DNA from: VXYL01 sp964348085
GTDB taxonomy: Bacteria > Pseudomonadota > Gammaproteobacteria > Pseudomonadales > Azotimanducaceae
Length of the DNA stretch: 40,962 bases
Assembly: GCA_964348085.1 (NCBI GenBank)
Contig: CAYGBI010000032.1
Location: forward strand, 1-40,962
Direction: 5' to 3'
The notes beneath the pieces were generated by a model that was not told the DNA's origin, ran no database searches, and saw only the letters and a list, made by a program, of their open reading frames with translations. Both the position numbers and the translations under genes were made by a program. Within the stretch, counting starts at the first letter, position 1. Every line of letters begins with the position of its first letter. This document shows, piece by piece, positions 16,587 through 25,676 of this stretch.

Positions 16587-17477
16587 TTAGCCATTGCCGC
16601 CCGGAGTCAACAAGGCCACCAGCAAGCGTACTTGCGCGTCGTCCAGCCGCTCGCCGAACGCCGGCATTTGCCCGTTGCGGCCGTCGGCGATGGAACGGAC
16701 GATGGCGTCGATGTCACTCCCGTAGAGCCAGACCTCGTCGGCCAAGCTCGGCGCTCCGAGGAGCGGATTGCCGGCACCATCGGCACCGTGGCAAACGACG
16801 CAAAAGCGGTCGTAGCCAACCTTGCCCGGATGGTCGTCCGCAATGCCACCAGCCAACCCTTTCGTGTAGGCGGCGACATCGCGCACGCCCTGCTCACCGA
16901 GCGCCGCCGCCCAGCCGACCATGATCGCCGTGCGGCCATTGCGGATGGTCTGTTCGATCTGCGCCGGGTCGCCGCCCCACTGCCAAGCGTCGTCGACGAG
17001 GTTGGGAAAGTGCCCAGCCACGCCTTTCGCGTCGGCGCCGTGACAAACGGCGCAGTTGCGGTCGTACACCCGCTGCGCCGATCGCATCAGCATCGAGTCC
17101 TCGCGAAGTTCGGCGAGTGGCCGCTCGGCGATCGCCTGCCGGTCGTCGCCGAATCGAGCTTGATAAGCCGCCAAGCTATCGTCCAAGCGCCCACCTTGGG
17201 ACCACTGCAAAGCGCCCGAGAAGCTACCGAGGCCGGGATAGAGCATCAGATACCCCACCGAGGTCACCAGCAGGGCCAACAGCAACCAGAACCACCACAT
17301 CGGCGCCGGGTTCGCCCCTTCCCGCAGGTTGCCGTCCCACACCGGGCCACCGGTTTCCTCTTCCGTGGACTTCGGCGTGAAGTAGACGCTGTAGGTCAGC
17401 CAAGCCAAACCGACGAGGCTCGTGAGGGTGAGTACCGCGATCCAACCGGCCCAGAAGTCGTTCGGCATGTCGCTCAC
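16587..17477 (-). CDS. ccoP: Cytochrome cbb3 oxidase subunit III (diheme cytochrome c)
   Basis: A 296-residue membrane-bound diheme cytochrome that passes electrons to the cbb3 oxidase core. There are two hydrophobic segments (about 10-32 and 60-80), then two c-type heme sites: CAVCH (142-146) and CVVCH (226-230). WDGNLREGANPAPMWW is the CcoP family segment between the helices. The GTG start at 17477 overlaps the ccoQ stop (GTGA); an internal ATG three codons later is possible. No ccoG, ccoI or ccoS follows. Confidence 0.94.
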   Translation of the reverse strand: MSDMPNDFWAGWIAVLTLTSLVGLAWLTYSVYFTPKSTEEETGGPVWDGNLREGANPAPMWWFWLLLALLVTSVGYLMLYPGLGSFSGALQWSQGGRLDDSLAAYQARFGDDRQAIAERPLAELREDSMLMRSAQRVYDRNCAVCHGADAKGVAGHFPNLVDDAWQWGGDPAQIEQTIRNGRTAIMVGWAAALGEQGVRDVAAYTKGLAGGIADDHPGKVGYDRFCVVCHGADGAGNPLLGAPSLADEVWLYGSDIDAIVRSIADGRNGQMPAFGERLDDAQVRLLVALLTPGGNG

Positions 17478-17617
17478 GAGGGCGGCTCCTCGTCTTCGAG
17501 CGGAATGCGCGAAGCGCGACTCGCCGAGTCCGGCGACTTGTACAGCACCCAGACGACGATGGCGATCATAAAGAGCATCACCAGCATGTCGCCGAGGAAG
17601 ATGAACCAGGTCATCAT
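17474..17617 (-). CDS. ccoQ: Small cbb3 oxidase subunit CcoQ
   Basis: A 47-residue single-pass membrane protein: MMTWFIFLGDMLVMLFMIAI is mostly hydrophobic and a charged tail ends in EDEEPPS. Size, topology and position between ccoO and ccoP identify CcoQ, which stabilises the CcoNO/CcoP complex. ATG 17617 overlaps the ccoO stop (ATGA) and the gene end overlaps ccoP (GTGA), a typical tightly coupled set. Confidence 0.88.
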   Translation of the reverse strand: MMTWFIFLGDMLVMLFMIAIVVWVLYKSPDSASRASRIPLEDEEPPS

Positions 17618-18258
17618 CGCCCCGCCCCATTCGAGCGCCGGGGCGCGTTCTTGCCTAAGGACTGCAAGTACGCGATCAGCGCGTCCATCTCCGTCAACCC
17701 GTCGAGCGCGGCGGGAGCGGCTTCGATGGCGGCCTCGTCGTAGGGGTGCCCCAGCGCCTTCAGCGCACGCATCTTCTCTTGAATGTCGCCGGCGCGGCTC
17801 GCCGGGCGGTCCACGAGCCACGGATAGCCCGGCATGATGGAATCCGGCACCACGCTACGCGGATCGATTAGGTGCAGCCGGTGCCAGATGTCCGTATAGC
17901 GCCCTCCGATGCGGTGCAGGTCCGGGCCGGTGCGCTTCGAACCCCAGAGGAACGGGCGGTCGTAGACGGATTCGCCGGCGCGGGAATACGGTCCGTAGCG
18001 GCGCACTTCCGCCAGCAGCGGGCGCACCTGCTGCGAGTGGCACGTCGCGCAGCCTTCCCGCACGTAAACGTCCCGCCCGGTCAGCGCCAGTGCGTCGTAG
18101 GGCACGGTGTTCGCGCTCGGCACCGCGAGCGACTCTTGCATGACGCTAGGCAGCACCTGCACCAAGCCGCCGATCGCCGCCACGACGAGGATGCCGAAAA
18201 TCAGCAGGCCGTTGTTTTCCTCCAACCGGCGGTGCAGCGAGACGCCATTCATCTTCAT
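17614..18258 (-). CDS. ccoO: Cytochrome cbb3 oxidase subunit II (monoheme cytochrome c)
   Basis: A 214-residue subunit with one N-terminal membrane helix (about 18-38) and a single heme c site, CATCH, at 70-74. RRYGPYSRAGESVYDRPFLW and GSKRTGPDLHRIGGRY are hallmark CcoO segments, and SIMPGYPWL near 141-149 supplies the axial Met. It begins one base after the ccoN stop. Confidence 0.95.
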   Translation of the reverse strand: MKMNGVSLHRRLEENNGLLIFGILVVAAIGGLVQVLPSVMQESLAVPSANTVPYDALALTGRDVYVREGCATCHSQQVRPLLAEVRRYGPYSRAGESVYDRPFLWGSKRTGPDLHRIGGRYTDIWHRLHLIDPRSVVPDSIMPGYPWLVDRPASRAGDIQEKMRALKALGHPYDEAAIEAAPAALDGLTEMDALIAYLQSLGKNAPRRSNGAGR

Positions 18259-18259
18259 C

Positions 18260-19675
18260 TCAACTCACCGCCGGCGGCGAGACCGGAACCGTGCTCCGTC
18301 CGCGCATGGTCCGCCAAAGGTTGTACGCCATGAGCACCGCACCGGCCAAAAACACCACGCCAGCGACGAGCCGCAACGCATAGTAGGGCGCCATGCTGGC
18401 CATGATGTCCTTGAAACTGAAGGTTAGTTCGCCGATTTCGTCCAAGCTCAGCCAGAGCAGACCTTGGGACACGCCGGCGCCCCACATCGACAACACGTAG
18501 AGCATGGTGCCCGCCAAGGCGAGCCAGAAGTGAACGTTGGCGAGCCGAACGCTGTACAGCGACGTCCCCATGAGCCTAGGCACGAGGAAATAGAACGTGC
18601 CGAAGGTGATCATCGCATTCCACCCCAAAGCCCCGGAGTGGACGTGGCCCACCGTCCAGTCCGTGAAGTGGCTGACGACATTGACGCTCTTGATCGAGAG
18701 CATCGGCCCCTCGAAGGTGGCCAAGCCGTAGAACGCTAGCGACAGTACGATGAACTTCAGCGCCGGATCCGTCTTCAATTTCTGCCAAGCGCCGGCCACC
18801 GTCATCACCCCATTGACCATGGTGGCCCAAGAAGGCGCCAACAGAATCAAGCTCATCACCATGCCGAGGGACTGCACCCAATCCGGAATCGAGCTGTAGT
18901 GCAGGTGATGCGGCCCCGCCCAGATATAGCTGTAGGTGAACGCCCAAAAAGCGACGATGGACAGCCGATAGCTCCAGATCGGCCGATCCGCGTGCTTCGG
19001 CAGAAAGTAGTACAACATGCCGAGGAAACCGCCGGTCAACAGAAAACCGACGGCATTGTGCCCGTACCACCACTGCACGATGGCGTCTTGCGCACCCGCG
19101 AACAGCGAATAGGACTTGTCGATGGATACCGGCACGGCCAAGCTGTTGACGATATGCAGCATGGCGATGACGATGATGAGCGCACCGTAAAACCAGTTGG
19201 AGACGTAGATCGGTTTGATGCGTCGCCGGCCGATAGTGCCGAAGAAGACCACCCCGAACGCCACCCAAACCACTGCGATAGCGATGTCGAACGGCCACTC
19301 CAACTCCGCGTACTCCTTGCCGCTGTTCCAACCGGCCAGCAACGAGACGCCACCCGCCAACACGGCGAGTTGCCAAGCGACGCAGCAAAACCAAGCGAGC
19401 CACGGCGAGAACAACGTGACATGGCAAGTGCGCTGCACGCTGTAGAACGCCGTGCCCATCAACGCGGAGACGCCGAAGCCGAAGATCACGACGTTGGTGT
19501 GCAAATTGCGCAAGCGGCCGTAGGACAGCCACTCGATGCCGAAGTCGGCCGTCGGCCAAACCAGTTCCGCGGCCAAGTACACGCCCGCCGCCATGCCGAG
19601 CACGGACCAAGCCATGGCGCAAACCACCAGCGCCGTTACGACGCGGTCCCGATAGGGCTGATCGACGTAGGCCAC
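18260..19675 (-). CDS. ccoN: Cytochrome cbb3 oxidase catalytic subunit I
   Basis: A 471-residue heme-copper oxidase core with about 12 membrane helices. It reduces oxygen to water at high affinity. Conserved His residues are seen in RNLHTN, WWYGHNAVGF, GPHHLHYS, TVGHVHSGALGWN and NVHFWL, covering the low-spin heme, CuB and high-spin heme ligands. The start is GTG 19675, two bases after the Yip1 gene stop. A much longer open frame to 20371 exists, but its N-terminal part is the shadow of the Yip1 gene. Confidence 0.95.
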   Translation of the reverse strand: MAYVDQPYRDRVVTALVVCAMAWSVLGMAAGVYLAAELVWPTADFGIEWLSYGRLRNLHTNVVIFGFGVSALMGTAFYSVQRTCHVTLFSPWLAWFCCVAWQLAVLAGGVSLLAGWNSGKEYAELEWPFDIAIAVVWVAFGVVFFGTIGRRRIKPIYVSNWFYGALIIVIAMLHIVNSLAVPVSIDKSYSLFAGAQDAIVQWWYGHNAVGFLLTGGFLGMLYYFLPKHADRPIWSYRLSIVAFWAFTYSYIWAGPHHLHYSSIPDWVQSLGMVMSLILLAPSWATMVNGVMTVAGAWQKLKTDPALKFIVLSLAFYGLATFEGPMLSIKSVNVVSHFTDWTVGHVHSGALGWNAMITFGTFYFLVPRLMGTSLYSVRLANVHFWLALAGTMLYVLSMWGAGVSQGLLWLSLDEIGELTFSFKDIMASMAPYYALRLVAGVVFLAGAVLMAYNLWRTMRGRSTVPVSPPAVS

Positions 19676-19677
19676 GG

Positions 19678-20313
19678 TCAGACGCCGATCGACGGGCCGA
19701 TGCCGCCGCTCCACAAGGCGACCGTCAACCCTAGGAGGCTGACGGCCGCCACCAAGAGCCAAGCGATCACCGCCGACGCCATCAGCATGCCCCGCGCCGG
19801 ATCGATGTTCAGCACCACGGGAAGACCGCTGTAGAGCAAATACATGCTCCATATCAGCGCGGGAATCAGTACCGAGAGATTGACGAATGCGTGCGGATAG
19901 AGGTGGCAGACGCTGCCCATCACCAACGGCACGGCGACCGCCCCGATCAGCGCCAAGTGCAGGCCGAACGACTCCCGCGCGCCGTAGGTGACGGCCATCC
20001 ATCGCGTGATTCCGGCAGTGGTCAAGAGCCCCACGAGCAGAACAACGAAGTAGCCGATGCTCACCAGCGCTTGCGCGTCGGTGGTCAAGCGAAGCGGTTC
20101 TTCGGCGCCGAGACGCCAGCCGAACAACGACGCGCCGACGAAGGCGAAAACCGGCGGCGGCAAAGCCAGCCAAAATACGGATTTGAAGAACACGACATTG
20201 GCGTCGGGTCGCGCCGCAGCGAGTTCCGCAAAGGCCTTGGCGGGCGAGAAGGCGGCGCGAACGAGCAGCCACGGTGGGACGGATGCGAGTGGTCCGACCA
20301 CGCTGATTACCAA
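19678..20313 (-). CDS. Yip1-family membrane protein
   Basis: A 211-residue protein with about five hydrophobic segments and the N-terminal WLLVRAAFSPAKAFAELAA found in Yip1-domain proteins. Its function in bacteria is unknown. It is two bases upstream of ccoN, so it is probably the first gene of the cbb3 operon and may help membrane assembly, which is inference. Either TTG 20313 or GTG 20301 could start it; neither has a strong ribosome binding site. Confidence 0.75.
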   Translation of the reverse strand: MVISVVGPLASVPPWLLVRAAFSPAKAFAELAAARPDANVVFFKSVFWLALPPPVFAFVGASLFGWRLGAEEPLRLTTDAQALVSIGYFVVLLVGLLTTAGITRWMAVTYGARESFGLHLALIGAVAVPLVMGSVCHLYPHAFVNLSVLIPALIWSMYLLYSGLPVVLNIDPARGMLMASAVIAWLLVAAVSLLGLTVALWSGGIGPSIGV

Positions 20314-20640
20314 TAAGTCGCTCGGTTACTCTGGATTCGGCGGGAGCAAGTTCAACGTCGGCTAGCGCCACGAGAACCGTCGCCGTTCGGCGCCGCCTTT
20401 CGCCCCAGCCGCCCTATCACTACGTCGGACTTCGCGGCTAACGCCGCCAAGTTCGACGGACCGTTAGCATACCGCCGTCGGCCGCTCTTTCCTACTCTGA
20501 GCCGTTCGCCATTGGTATCCGGAACGCCCTATCTGCGTGGATATGTCCGCCCATCAAGGGTTGAGGCGCAGGAAATCGTCCTGATTCGCACGATCCCCAA
20601 TATCGGATAGCCGGATAGCGTGTTCTGCGTTCCACTCGCG
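20314..20640. other. Intergenic region between kinase gene and Yip1/cbb3 operon
   Basis: A 327-base stretch without a gene. It holds copy 1 of the palindromic repeat family (20382-20460). A weak match to an FNR half-site pair overlaps the Yip1 start and is not convincing. No terminator with a T-tract was found for the kinase gene, which ends at 20641 pointing into this region. Confidence 0.6.
20382..20460. repeat. Palindromic repeat family 1, intergenic copy
   Basis: 79 bases that match 25542-25620 at 68 positions, same orientation. The right half can fold: GTCGGACTTCGCGGC, loop TAAC, GCCGCCAAGTTCGAC, a 15-bp stem with two mismatches. When read on the minus strand, one frame encodes a peptide similar to that of the coding copy (AAKSD, VIGRLGRK). 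Confidence 0.75.
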
Positions 20641-22365
20641 TCAAACCACGAGGCTCAAGATCAAGAGACCGGCCAATAGAGCGCTCGCAAGCTGCCAAAA
20701 CAGCGTCGGGTTCTTCTCCAACAGCGGCGCGGATTCCGCGTGGCGGACGAGTTCCGGGTTGGGGCGCTTCAAGTCGGTGGTCAGCTCCGACATCGCCTCG
20801 TAGCGGTTGGCGGGGTTCTCGGCGACGGCTTTCGCGAGCGCCAAGTCGATCCACTTCGGCAAGTCGGCGCGACCAGCCTGCCGCAGCGGCACGTAGGGTC
20901 GGCCGAGGTACGCGCTGGCGTCCCGGGCGAGCGGCTTCTTGTAGGGCAGCGCGCCGGTGAGCATCTCGTAGGCGACGACGCCCAAGGCGTAGATGTCGGC
21001 GGCGTGACTGGCCGGTTGGCCGCGCAGGCACTCCGGGGCGACATAGCCAACCGAGCCCACCGGGTAGGTCTCGCGCACGGCTAGGCTCAGTTCGTCGAAG
21101 CCCTGCACATAGGCCGTGCCGAAGTCGATGATTTTCGCGGCGCCGTTGCGGTCGATCATGACGTTTTCGGGCTTCAGATCCCGATGCACCATCTGCAGTC
21201 GCTGGAAAGCGCGCAGCGCCCTTGCGATCTCCTCCACCAGCCGCCGCACCTCCTCCACCGGCGGGTGGGGGTTGTCCAGCATCCACTGGCGCAGCGTACG
21301 GCCTTCGATGTGCTCGGCGAGGTAGTAGAGGAAACGGCTGTCCTCGGGGCGCGGCAGGATCTTCATCACGCCGGGATGGTCGATGCGTTTGCCGATCCAC
21401 TCTTCGCGGACGAAGCCGTCGAGATAAACCGGGTCTTCGGCGAAGGACTCGGACGGCGTCTTCAACACCAACCGCTCGCCCCGGGCGTCCTCGATCAAGT
21501 ACAAGTGGCTGCGCGTGCCGCTCGCGAGGGTGCGCAGAACGCGAAAGCCGTCGATGCGAGCGCCGATGTAGAGGACTGGCGGAATCACCTGTCGCGTCAG
21601 TCGCCGGTGAACCTCGTTGATGTCCTCCCGGGGCAGCGAATCGACGCGCATCAACAGGCAGCTCAAGTTGTCCTCGCTGCCTCGTTCGTAGGCGAGGTCC
21701 ACCACGGCGCGGGCGGTCCCTTCCAAGGACGCGCCCGACGCTGCTGCTTCGCGCACCCGTTGTCGCAGGCTGCGCGCGCCGATCACATCGTGTACGCCGT
21801 CGGTGGTCAGCACGAACACGTCGCCCTCGACCACATCCTCGGCCAAGTAATCCACTTCCAAGTCGAGGTCCATCCCCAGGGCGTTGGTGAGATACGCCTG
21901 TTTGCGGTGATCGCGGGTGAGTAGCTCCAAATCGTGCGTGCGCAGGCGGTGGATGCGGCTGTCGCCGGCGTGGAAGATATGGGCCGTGCGGCCTCGGATC
22001 ACCACGGCGCTCAAGGTGGTCCACATGCCCTCGTGATGGCAGAACCAGCGGTTGAGGGCGTTTAGCACCCGCGCCGCGGCGGTTTTCACCGTCCAAGTTT
22101 CGGGGGTGGCGAGGTATTCGTCGATGAACTCCGTCACCGCCGTCTGACTGGCTTTCTGCGCTTGGTCGCCGGCGCTCAACCCGTCGGCGATGACCGCGAC
22201 GGCGCCTTTCAGACGATGCGGCTGGGCGGCGGCGAAGGCGTCCTCGTTGACGGCTTTGCGACCGGCGATGGACATGCCGCCGTACCCGACCTCAAGCACC
22301 GGGCCAGCGGCTACCGTCGCCGGCTTTCCGTTCGCCGCGGCGGCCTCGCCGACGGGCGCGTTCAC
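20641..22365 (-). CDS. Fused PP2C phosphatase / Ser-Thr protein kinase, nitrate operon type
   Basis: 574 residues with two signalling domains. The PP2C-like part (about 25-245) has the metal and phosphate motifs NED (40-42), ADG (60-62), GDSR (134-137), TDG (188-190) and EDN (231-233). The kinase part (about 270-535) has Lys302, HRDLKPEN (394-401), DFG (414-416) and APE, so both domains look active. A membrane helix closes the C terminus (about 553-573). The gene resembles the fused kinase in the Pseudomonas nitrate assimilation operon (PA1782 type). Its GTG start overlaps the transporter stop (GTGA). It may tune transport or reduction of nitrate, but no target is known to me. Confidence 0.9.
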   Translation of the reverse strand: MNAPVGEAAAANGKPATVAAGPVLEVGYGGMSIAGRKAVNEDAFAAAQPHRLKGAVAVIADGLSAGDQAQKASQTAVTEFIDEYLATPETWTVKTAAARVLNALNRWFCHHEGMWTTLSAVVIRGRTAHIFHAGDSRIHRLRTHDLELLTRDHRKQAYLTNALGMDLDLEVDYLAEDVVEGDVFVLTTDGVHDVIGARSLRQRVREAAASGASLEGTARAVVDLAYERGSEDNLSCLLMRVDSLPREDINEVHRRLTRQVIPPVLYIGARIDGFRVLRTLASGTRSHLYLIEDARGERLVLKTPSESFAEDPVYLDGFVREEWIGKRIDHPGVMKILPRPEDSRFLYYLAEHIEGRTLRQWMLDNPHPPVEEVRRLVEEIARALRAFQRLQMVHRDLKPENVMIDRNGAAKIIDFGTAYVQGFDELSLAVRETYPVGSVGYVAPECLRGQPASHAADIYALGVVAYEMLTGALPYKKPLARDASAYLGRPYVPLRQAGRADLPKWIDLALAKAVAENPANRYEAMSELTTDLKRPNPELVRHAESAPLLEKNPTLFWQLASALLAGLLILSLVV

Positions 22366-23846
22366 GCGACTTTGATTAGTTCCACGCTGCCGTCCTCGCG
22401 CACTTCGGCCATATGGCCGCGCGGCTCTTCCAAGAAGAACAGCGTCACGAAGCCGACCACCGCCGATACGCCGATGACGGCGAAGAACGCCTCATAGCCG
22501 ACGAACGAGAACAGCGTCAAATAGCAGACCGCGCCGATGTTGCCGTAGGCGCCGGTCATGCCGGCGATCTGTCCCGTCAGCCGACGCTTGATGAGCGGCA
22601 CGACGGCGAACACGGCGCCCTCCCCGGCTTGCACGAAGAACGAGCAGGCCATGGCGGTGGCCACCGCCAAGAGCAGCGGCCAGGAGGCGTCCACCAAGGC
22701 GAACGTGAAGTAGCCGAGCGCCAAGCCGGCGATCAAGATCAAGAGCGTGCGTTTGCGGCCGAAGTAGTCACTCAACAGACCGCCGGCGGGACGTGACATG
22801 AGATTCATGAAGGCGTAGGACGATGCTAGGAGCCCGGCGTGCATCATGCTCAGGTCGAATACGTCCATGAAGAACAACGGCAACATGGATACCACCGCGA
22901 GTTCGGAACCGAAAGTGGCGAAGTAAAGCGCGTTCAGCACCGCTACTTGCTTGAACTTATAGCGATGGATTTCCGGCACCGGCTTGGTGAACACGTCTTT
23001 GTTCACTCGCCAAGCGTGCCAAGCGTCGTACAGATAGCCGGCCAAGAGGCAGGCGTAGATGGTGTTTGCGGCGGTAGCCGATAGCAAATCCACGCCGCTC
23101 GGCGACAACTTCCAAGTCAGTAACGCGAGGGCCAGGAACACCGGCGCCTTCATGGCGATGAGCAGAAAGAAGTCGCCTTTGCTGGTCACCTCGATGGCGC
23201 CCAAGTTCTTTGGCTTGAAGTAGGTCGAGCCCTTGGGCGTGTCCGAGACGTTGAAGTAGTAGAGCACGCCGAAGACCAAGGAGAGCAAGCCGGTCGCGGC
23301 GATGGCGTAGCGCCAGCCATCGTCGCCGCCGAACAAGAGGGCCGCCGCCGGCAACGACATCGCCGCGGCGGCGGAGCCGAAGTTGCCCCAACCGCCGTAG
23401 ATGCCCTCCGCGCGGCCCAGCTCGTTGGCCGGGAACCACTCGCCGACCATGCGGATCCCGATGACGAAGCCGGCGCCGATGAAGCCGAGCAGGAATCGCG
23501 CCACGGCGGCCTGCACGAAGGTGTCCGCGAACGCGAAGACGAAGCACGGCACGCTGCAAACGAGCAGCAGCGTCGAGTAGATGAGCCGCGGCCCGAATTT
23601 GTCCGTCAACATGCCGATGAGAATGCGCGCCGGGATCGCCAAGGCGACGTTCAGCGTCAGCAAGATGGACACTTCGGCCTTGGTGAGCCCCAACGTGTCC
23701 TTCACGGCGGCCATCAGCGGCGCGTGGTTGAACCACACGACGAAGGTGACGAAGAACGCCATCCACGTCATGTGCAGCACTTTCATCTTGCCCCGGAAGG
23801 CGAGCAGGTTGAATCGTTCGACGTCAGGGGTCGCGGCGCGAGTCAC
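22362..23846 (-). CDS. nasA: MFS nitrate/nitrite transporter (NNP family)
   Basis: A 494-residue inner membrane protein with about 12 helices. The two nitrate-porter signatures are present: GGWGNFGSAAAAMSLPA (about 152-168) and GAYGNIGAVCYL (about 432-443). GIRMVGEWFPANELGRAEG lies just before the first. It imports nitrate, perhaps exchanging nitrite. The symbol follows Pseudomonas usage, where nasA is the transporter; in Klebsiella the same name means the reductase. The GTG start has AAGGA upstream and follows the DmsBC stop by 24 bases. Confidence 0.9.
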   Translation of the reverse strand: MTRAATPDVERFNLLAFRGKMKVLHMTWMAFFVTFVVWFNHAPLMAAVKDTLGLTKAEVSILLTLNVALAIPARILIGMLTDKFGPRLIYSTLLLVCSVPCFVFAFADTFVQAAVARFLLGFIGAGFVIGIRMVGEWFPANELGRAEGIYGGWGNFGSAAAAMSLPAAALLFGGDDGWRYAIAATGLLSLVFGVLYYFNVSDTPKGSTYFKPKNLGAIEVTSKGDFFLLIAMKAPVFLALALLTWKLSPSGVDLLSATAANTIYACLLAGYLYDAWHAWRVNKDVFTKPVPEIHRYKFKQVAVLNALYFATFGSELAVVSMLPLFFMDVFDLSMMHAGLLASSYAFMNLMSRPAGGLLSDYFGRKRTLLILIAGLALGYFTFALVDASWPLLLAVATAMACSFFVQAGEGAVFAVVPLIKRRLTGQIAGMTGAYGNIGAVCYLTLFSFVGYEAFFAVIGVSAVVGFVTLFFLEEPRGHMAEVREDGSVELIKVA

Positions 23847-23870
23847 GGTATCTTGTCCTTGGGTGTGCAG

Positions 23871-25676
23871 TCAGTGGTCGGTGGGCGCCACGCCGACGGC
23901 CGGATTGGCGGCGAGGCCCAAGTCTCGGGCGTGTTGTTCGAACGCCTTGTTCTTCCAGAAGAACGCGCCGGGCATCGTGGTGGGCACGACGACAACGTAG
24001 AACAAGGCGCGTCCTACCAGCGAAACCGAGATTCCGACGGCGCCGGCCAACAGCCACGCCAGCGGGTGCTCCGTGCCGGTGACCCACAGGCATCCGACGG
24101 CTACGACATTGGCGGCGAGCAGGGCGTTGCGGGCGATGTACGTGTTGCCGAACGTAGTCGTTTGCACATAGTGGGAGGCGGCGCCTTCGTGCTCGGCGGC
24201 ACGAAGATGCCGGGCGTGGAACGCCAAACCCACCCCCTCGATCAACATGCCGGCGAGGATGGCCGCGAGCAGCATCGACGGGTAGCCGGGGGCGAAGGCC
24301 AACGCCATCCAGCCGCCTAACGACAGCGACGCACCGACGAACGCGGCACCGCTCTGCCAATGGTTCCAGAACGGCCGCGCGGGAATGAGATAGCAGCGCA
24401 CCATGAAGTAGACGGTCGCCGCGCCGGCCGCAACCGCCGACCATGCCAAGGCGAACGCGGCGCGCTCGAATCCGGCGAGGCGGGCGAGCAGGAACAACGC
24501 CACGGCGCCGCCGAACACCACGGTCGCGAGCGCCTCGCGGCTCAAGTTCGAGTGCCGCAGGTTGTTGAACCCCCGGTAGAATCGCGTCGGCTTGCCCAAG
24601 TGGGCGGTAGACGCCAACATGCCGAGGCCGAGGAGCGCCAGCACGGCTAGCGAAAGCCAGACGCCGGCGTGATCCGCGACATGAGCGGTGACGAACGCGC
24701 CTACCGCGGCTTGGACGGCAAGGGTGAACGCTACCAGCGGGTTTTCCCGCGACGACAGTCGCCGAAGGCTCCAATGCCTCGCCTTGCCGTCCTTGGCGTC
24801 GACGGTCGGCTGGAAGCCGCCGTCGCCGTTACGCAGGTACTTCACCGGCTCGGAGTCCGGTCGGGTCACCTCCTGGGGTAGCTGCTTCACTTGCTGGAAG
24901 CGAATGTTGGGGTGGGTGATTGCCGGATCGGGAAATCCCGGGAGTCGGGCTTCTACCTGCTCGCGGCCGTTCGGCATGTTCTCGACGACGCCGAAATCCA
25001 GCGCGTTGCCGACGCACGCCGACACGCAAGCCGGCTTCAAGCCCACTTCCAAGCGATCCACGCACATATTGCACTTTTCCACCTGCCCGGCCAGCGGATC
25101 CAATTGCGGCGCGTTGTACGGGCATACCCAAGTGCAGTAGCCGCAGCCGAAACAGATGTCCGGATCCTGAATGACCGCGCCGTATTCCGGGTGCTTGGTG
25201 TACGCCCGCGTCGGACAGCCCTTCAAACAGACGGGATCGTCGCAGTGGTTGCAGGCCATGGAGATGTTGATGCGCGCGTAGTCCGGGTAGGCGCCGCCCT
25301 CGACGTAGCCTACGGAGCGGAAGCTCAAGTGTGGCGGCAAGTCGTTCTTTTCGCTGCAAGCCGCTTCGCAGGCGTGGCAACCGATGCAGTTGTCGGCAGT
25401 GAAGTGAAAGGCGTGCTGGCGGGTGCGGTTCGGATTGCCGCCGATGCCGGCATCGCCGTTGATCCGCAAGCTGGTGCCGTTGTCGCCGTCCGGCAGTAGC
25501 TGAATCGGACTGCCGTAGCGGTTCAGCGCTTCCGCGCCGTTGCCGCTCGGCGCCGTCTTTCGCCCAAGCCGCCCTATCACCCCGTCGGACTTTGCGGCTG
25601 ACGCCGCCAAATCCGACGAGCTGCTAACGTCGGCGAGCTTGGCGTAGTCCGGTTCGTCGGTGCGCGTCGGGATCAT
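23871..25676 (-). CDS. DmsB-DmsC fusion: four-cluster ferredoxin joined to membrane anchor
   Basis: A 601-residue electron carrier. Residues 97-221 form a DmsB/NrfC-like ferredoxin with sixteen cysteines in four groups (97/100/103/107, 142/145/150/154, 175/178/181/185, 202/205/217/221), enough for four [4Fe-4S] clusters. After a linker, residues from about 315 on form a DmsC-like anchor with about eight helices, including TAHLGKPTRFYRGFNNL. In DMSO reductases these are two proteins; here they are one. The protein would take electrons from quinol and give them to the adjoining nitrate reductase. The ATG overlaps the reductase stop (TGATG). Residues 20-45 are encoded by a repeat element. No Tat signal is visible, so the iron-sulfur part should be cytoplasmic. 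Confidence 0.88.
   Translation of the reverse strand: MIPTRTDEPDYAKLADVSSSSDLAASAAKSDGVIGRLGRKTAPSGNGAEALNRYGSPIQLLPDGDNGTSLRINGDAGIGGNPNRTRQHAFHFTADNCIGCHACEAACSEKNDLPPHLSFRSVGYVEGGAYPDYARINISMACNHCDDPVCLKGCPTRAYTKHPEYGAVIQDPDICFGCGYCTWVCPYNAPQLDPLAGQVEKCNMCVDRLEVGLKPACVSACVGNALDFGVVENMPNGREQVEARLPGFPDPAITHPNIRFQQVKQLPQEVTRPDSEPVKYLRNGDGGFQPTVDAKDGKARHWSLRRLSSRENPLVAFTLAVQAAVGAFVTAHVADHAGVWLSLAVLALLGLGMLASTAHLGKPTRFYRGFNNLRHSNLSREALATVVFGGAVALFLLARLAGFERAAFALAWSAVAAGAATVYFMVRCYLIPARPFWNHWQSGAAFVGASLSLGGWMALAFAPGYPSMLLAAILAGMLIEGVGLAFHARHLRAAEHEGAASHYVQTTTFGNTYIARNALLAANVVAVGCLWVTGTEHPLAWLLAGAVGISVSLVGRALFYVVVVPTTMPGAFFWKNKAFEQHARDLGLAANPAVGVAPTDH
25542..25620. repeat. Palindromic repeat family 1, copy inside the DmsBC coding sequence
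   Basis: 79 bases matching 20382-20460 at 68 positions. The foldable half is GTCGGACTTTGCGGC, loop TGAC, GCCGCCAAATCCGAC (two mismatches in a 15-bp stem). It lies fully inside the gene and codes for residues 20-45, a Ser/Ala/Lys/Arg-rich linker before the first cysteine group, without breaking the frame. Confidence 0.75.

Noticed and set aside
20299..20313. FNR-box-like sequence at the start of the Yip1/cbb3 operon
   Set aside because: Only 7 of 10 positions fit and it overlaps the start codon, so it is not a convincing site.
18260..20371. 703-codon frame suggesting a longer CcoN
   Set aside because: The N-terminal third is out of frame over the Yip1 gene; CcoN proper begins at GTG 19675.
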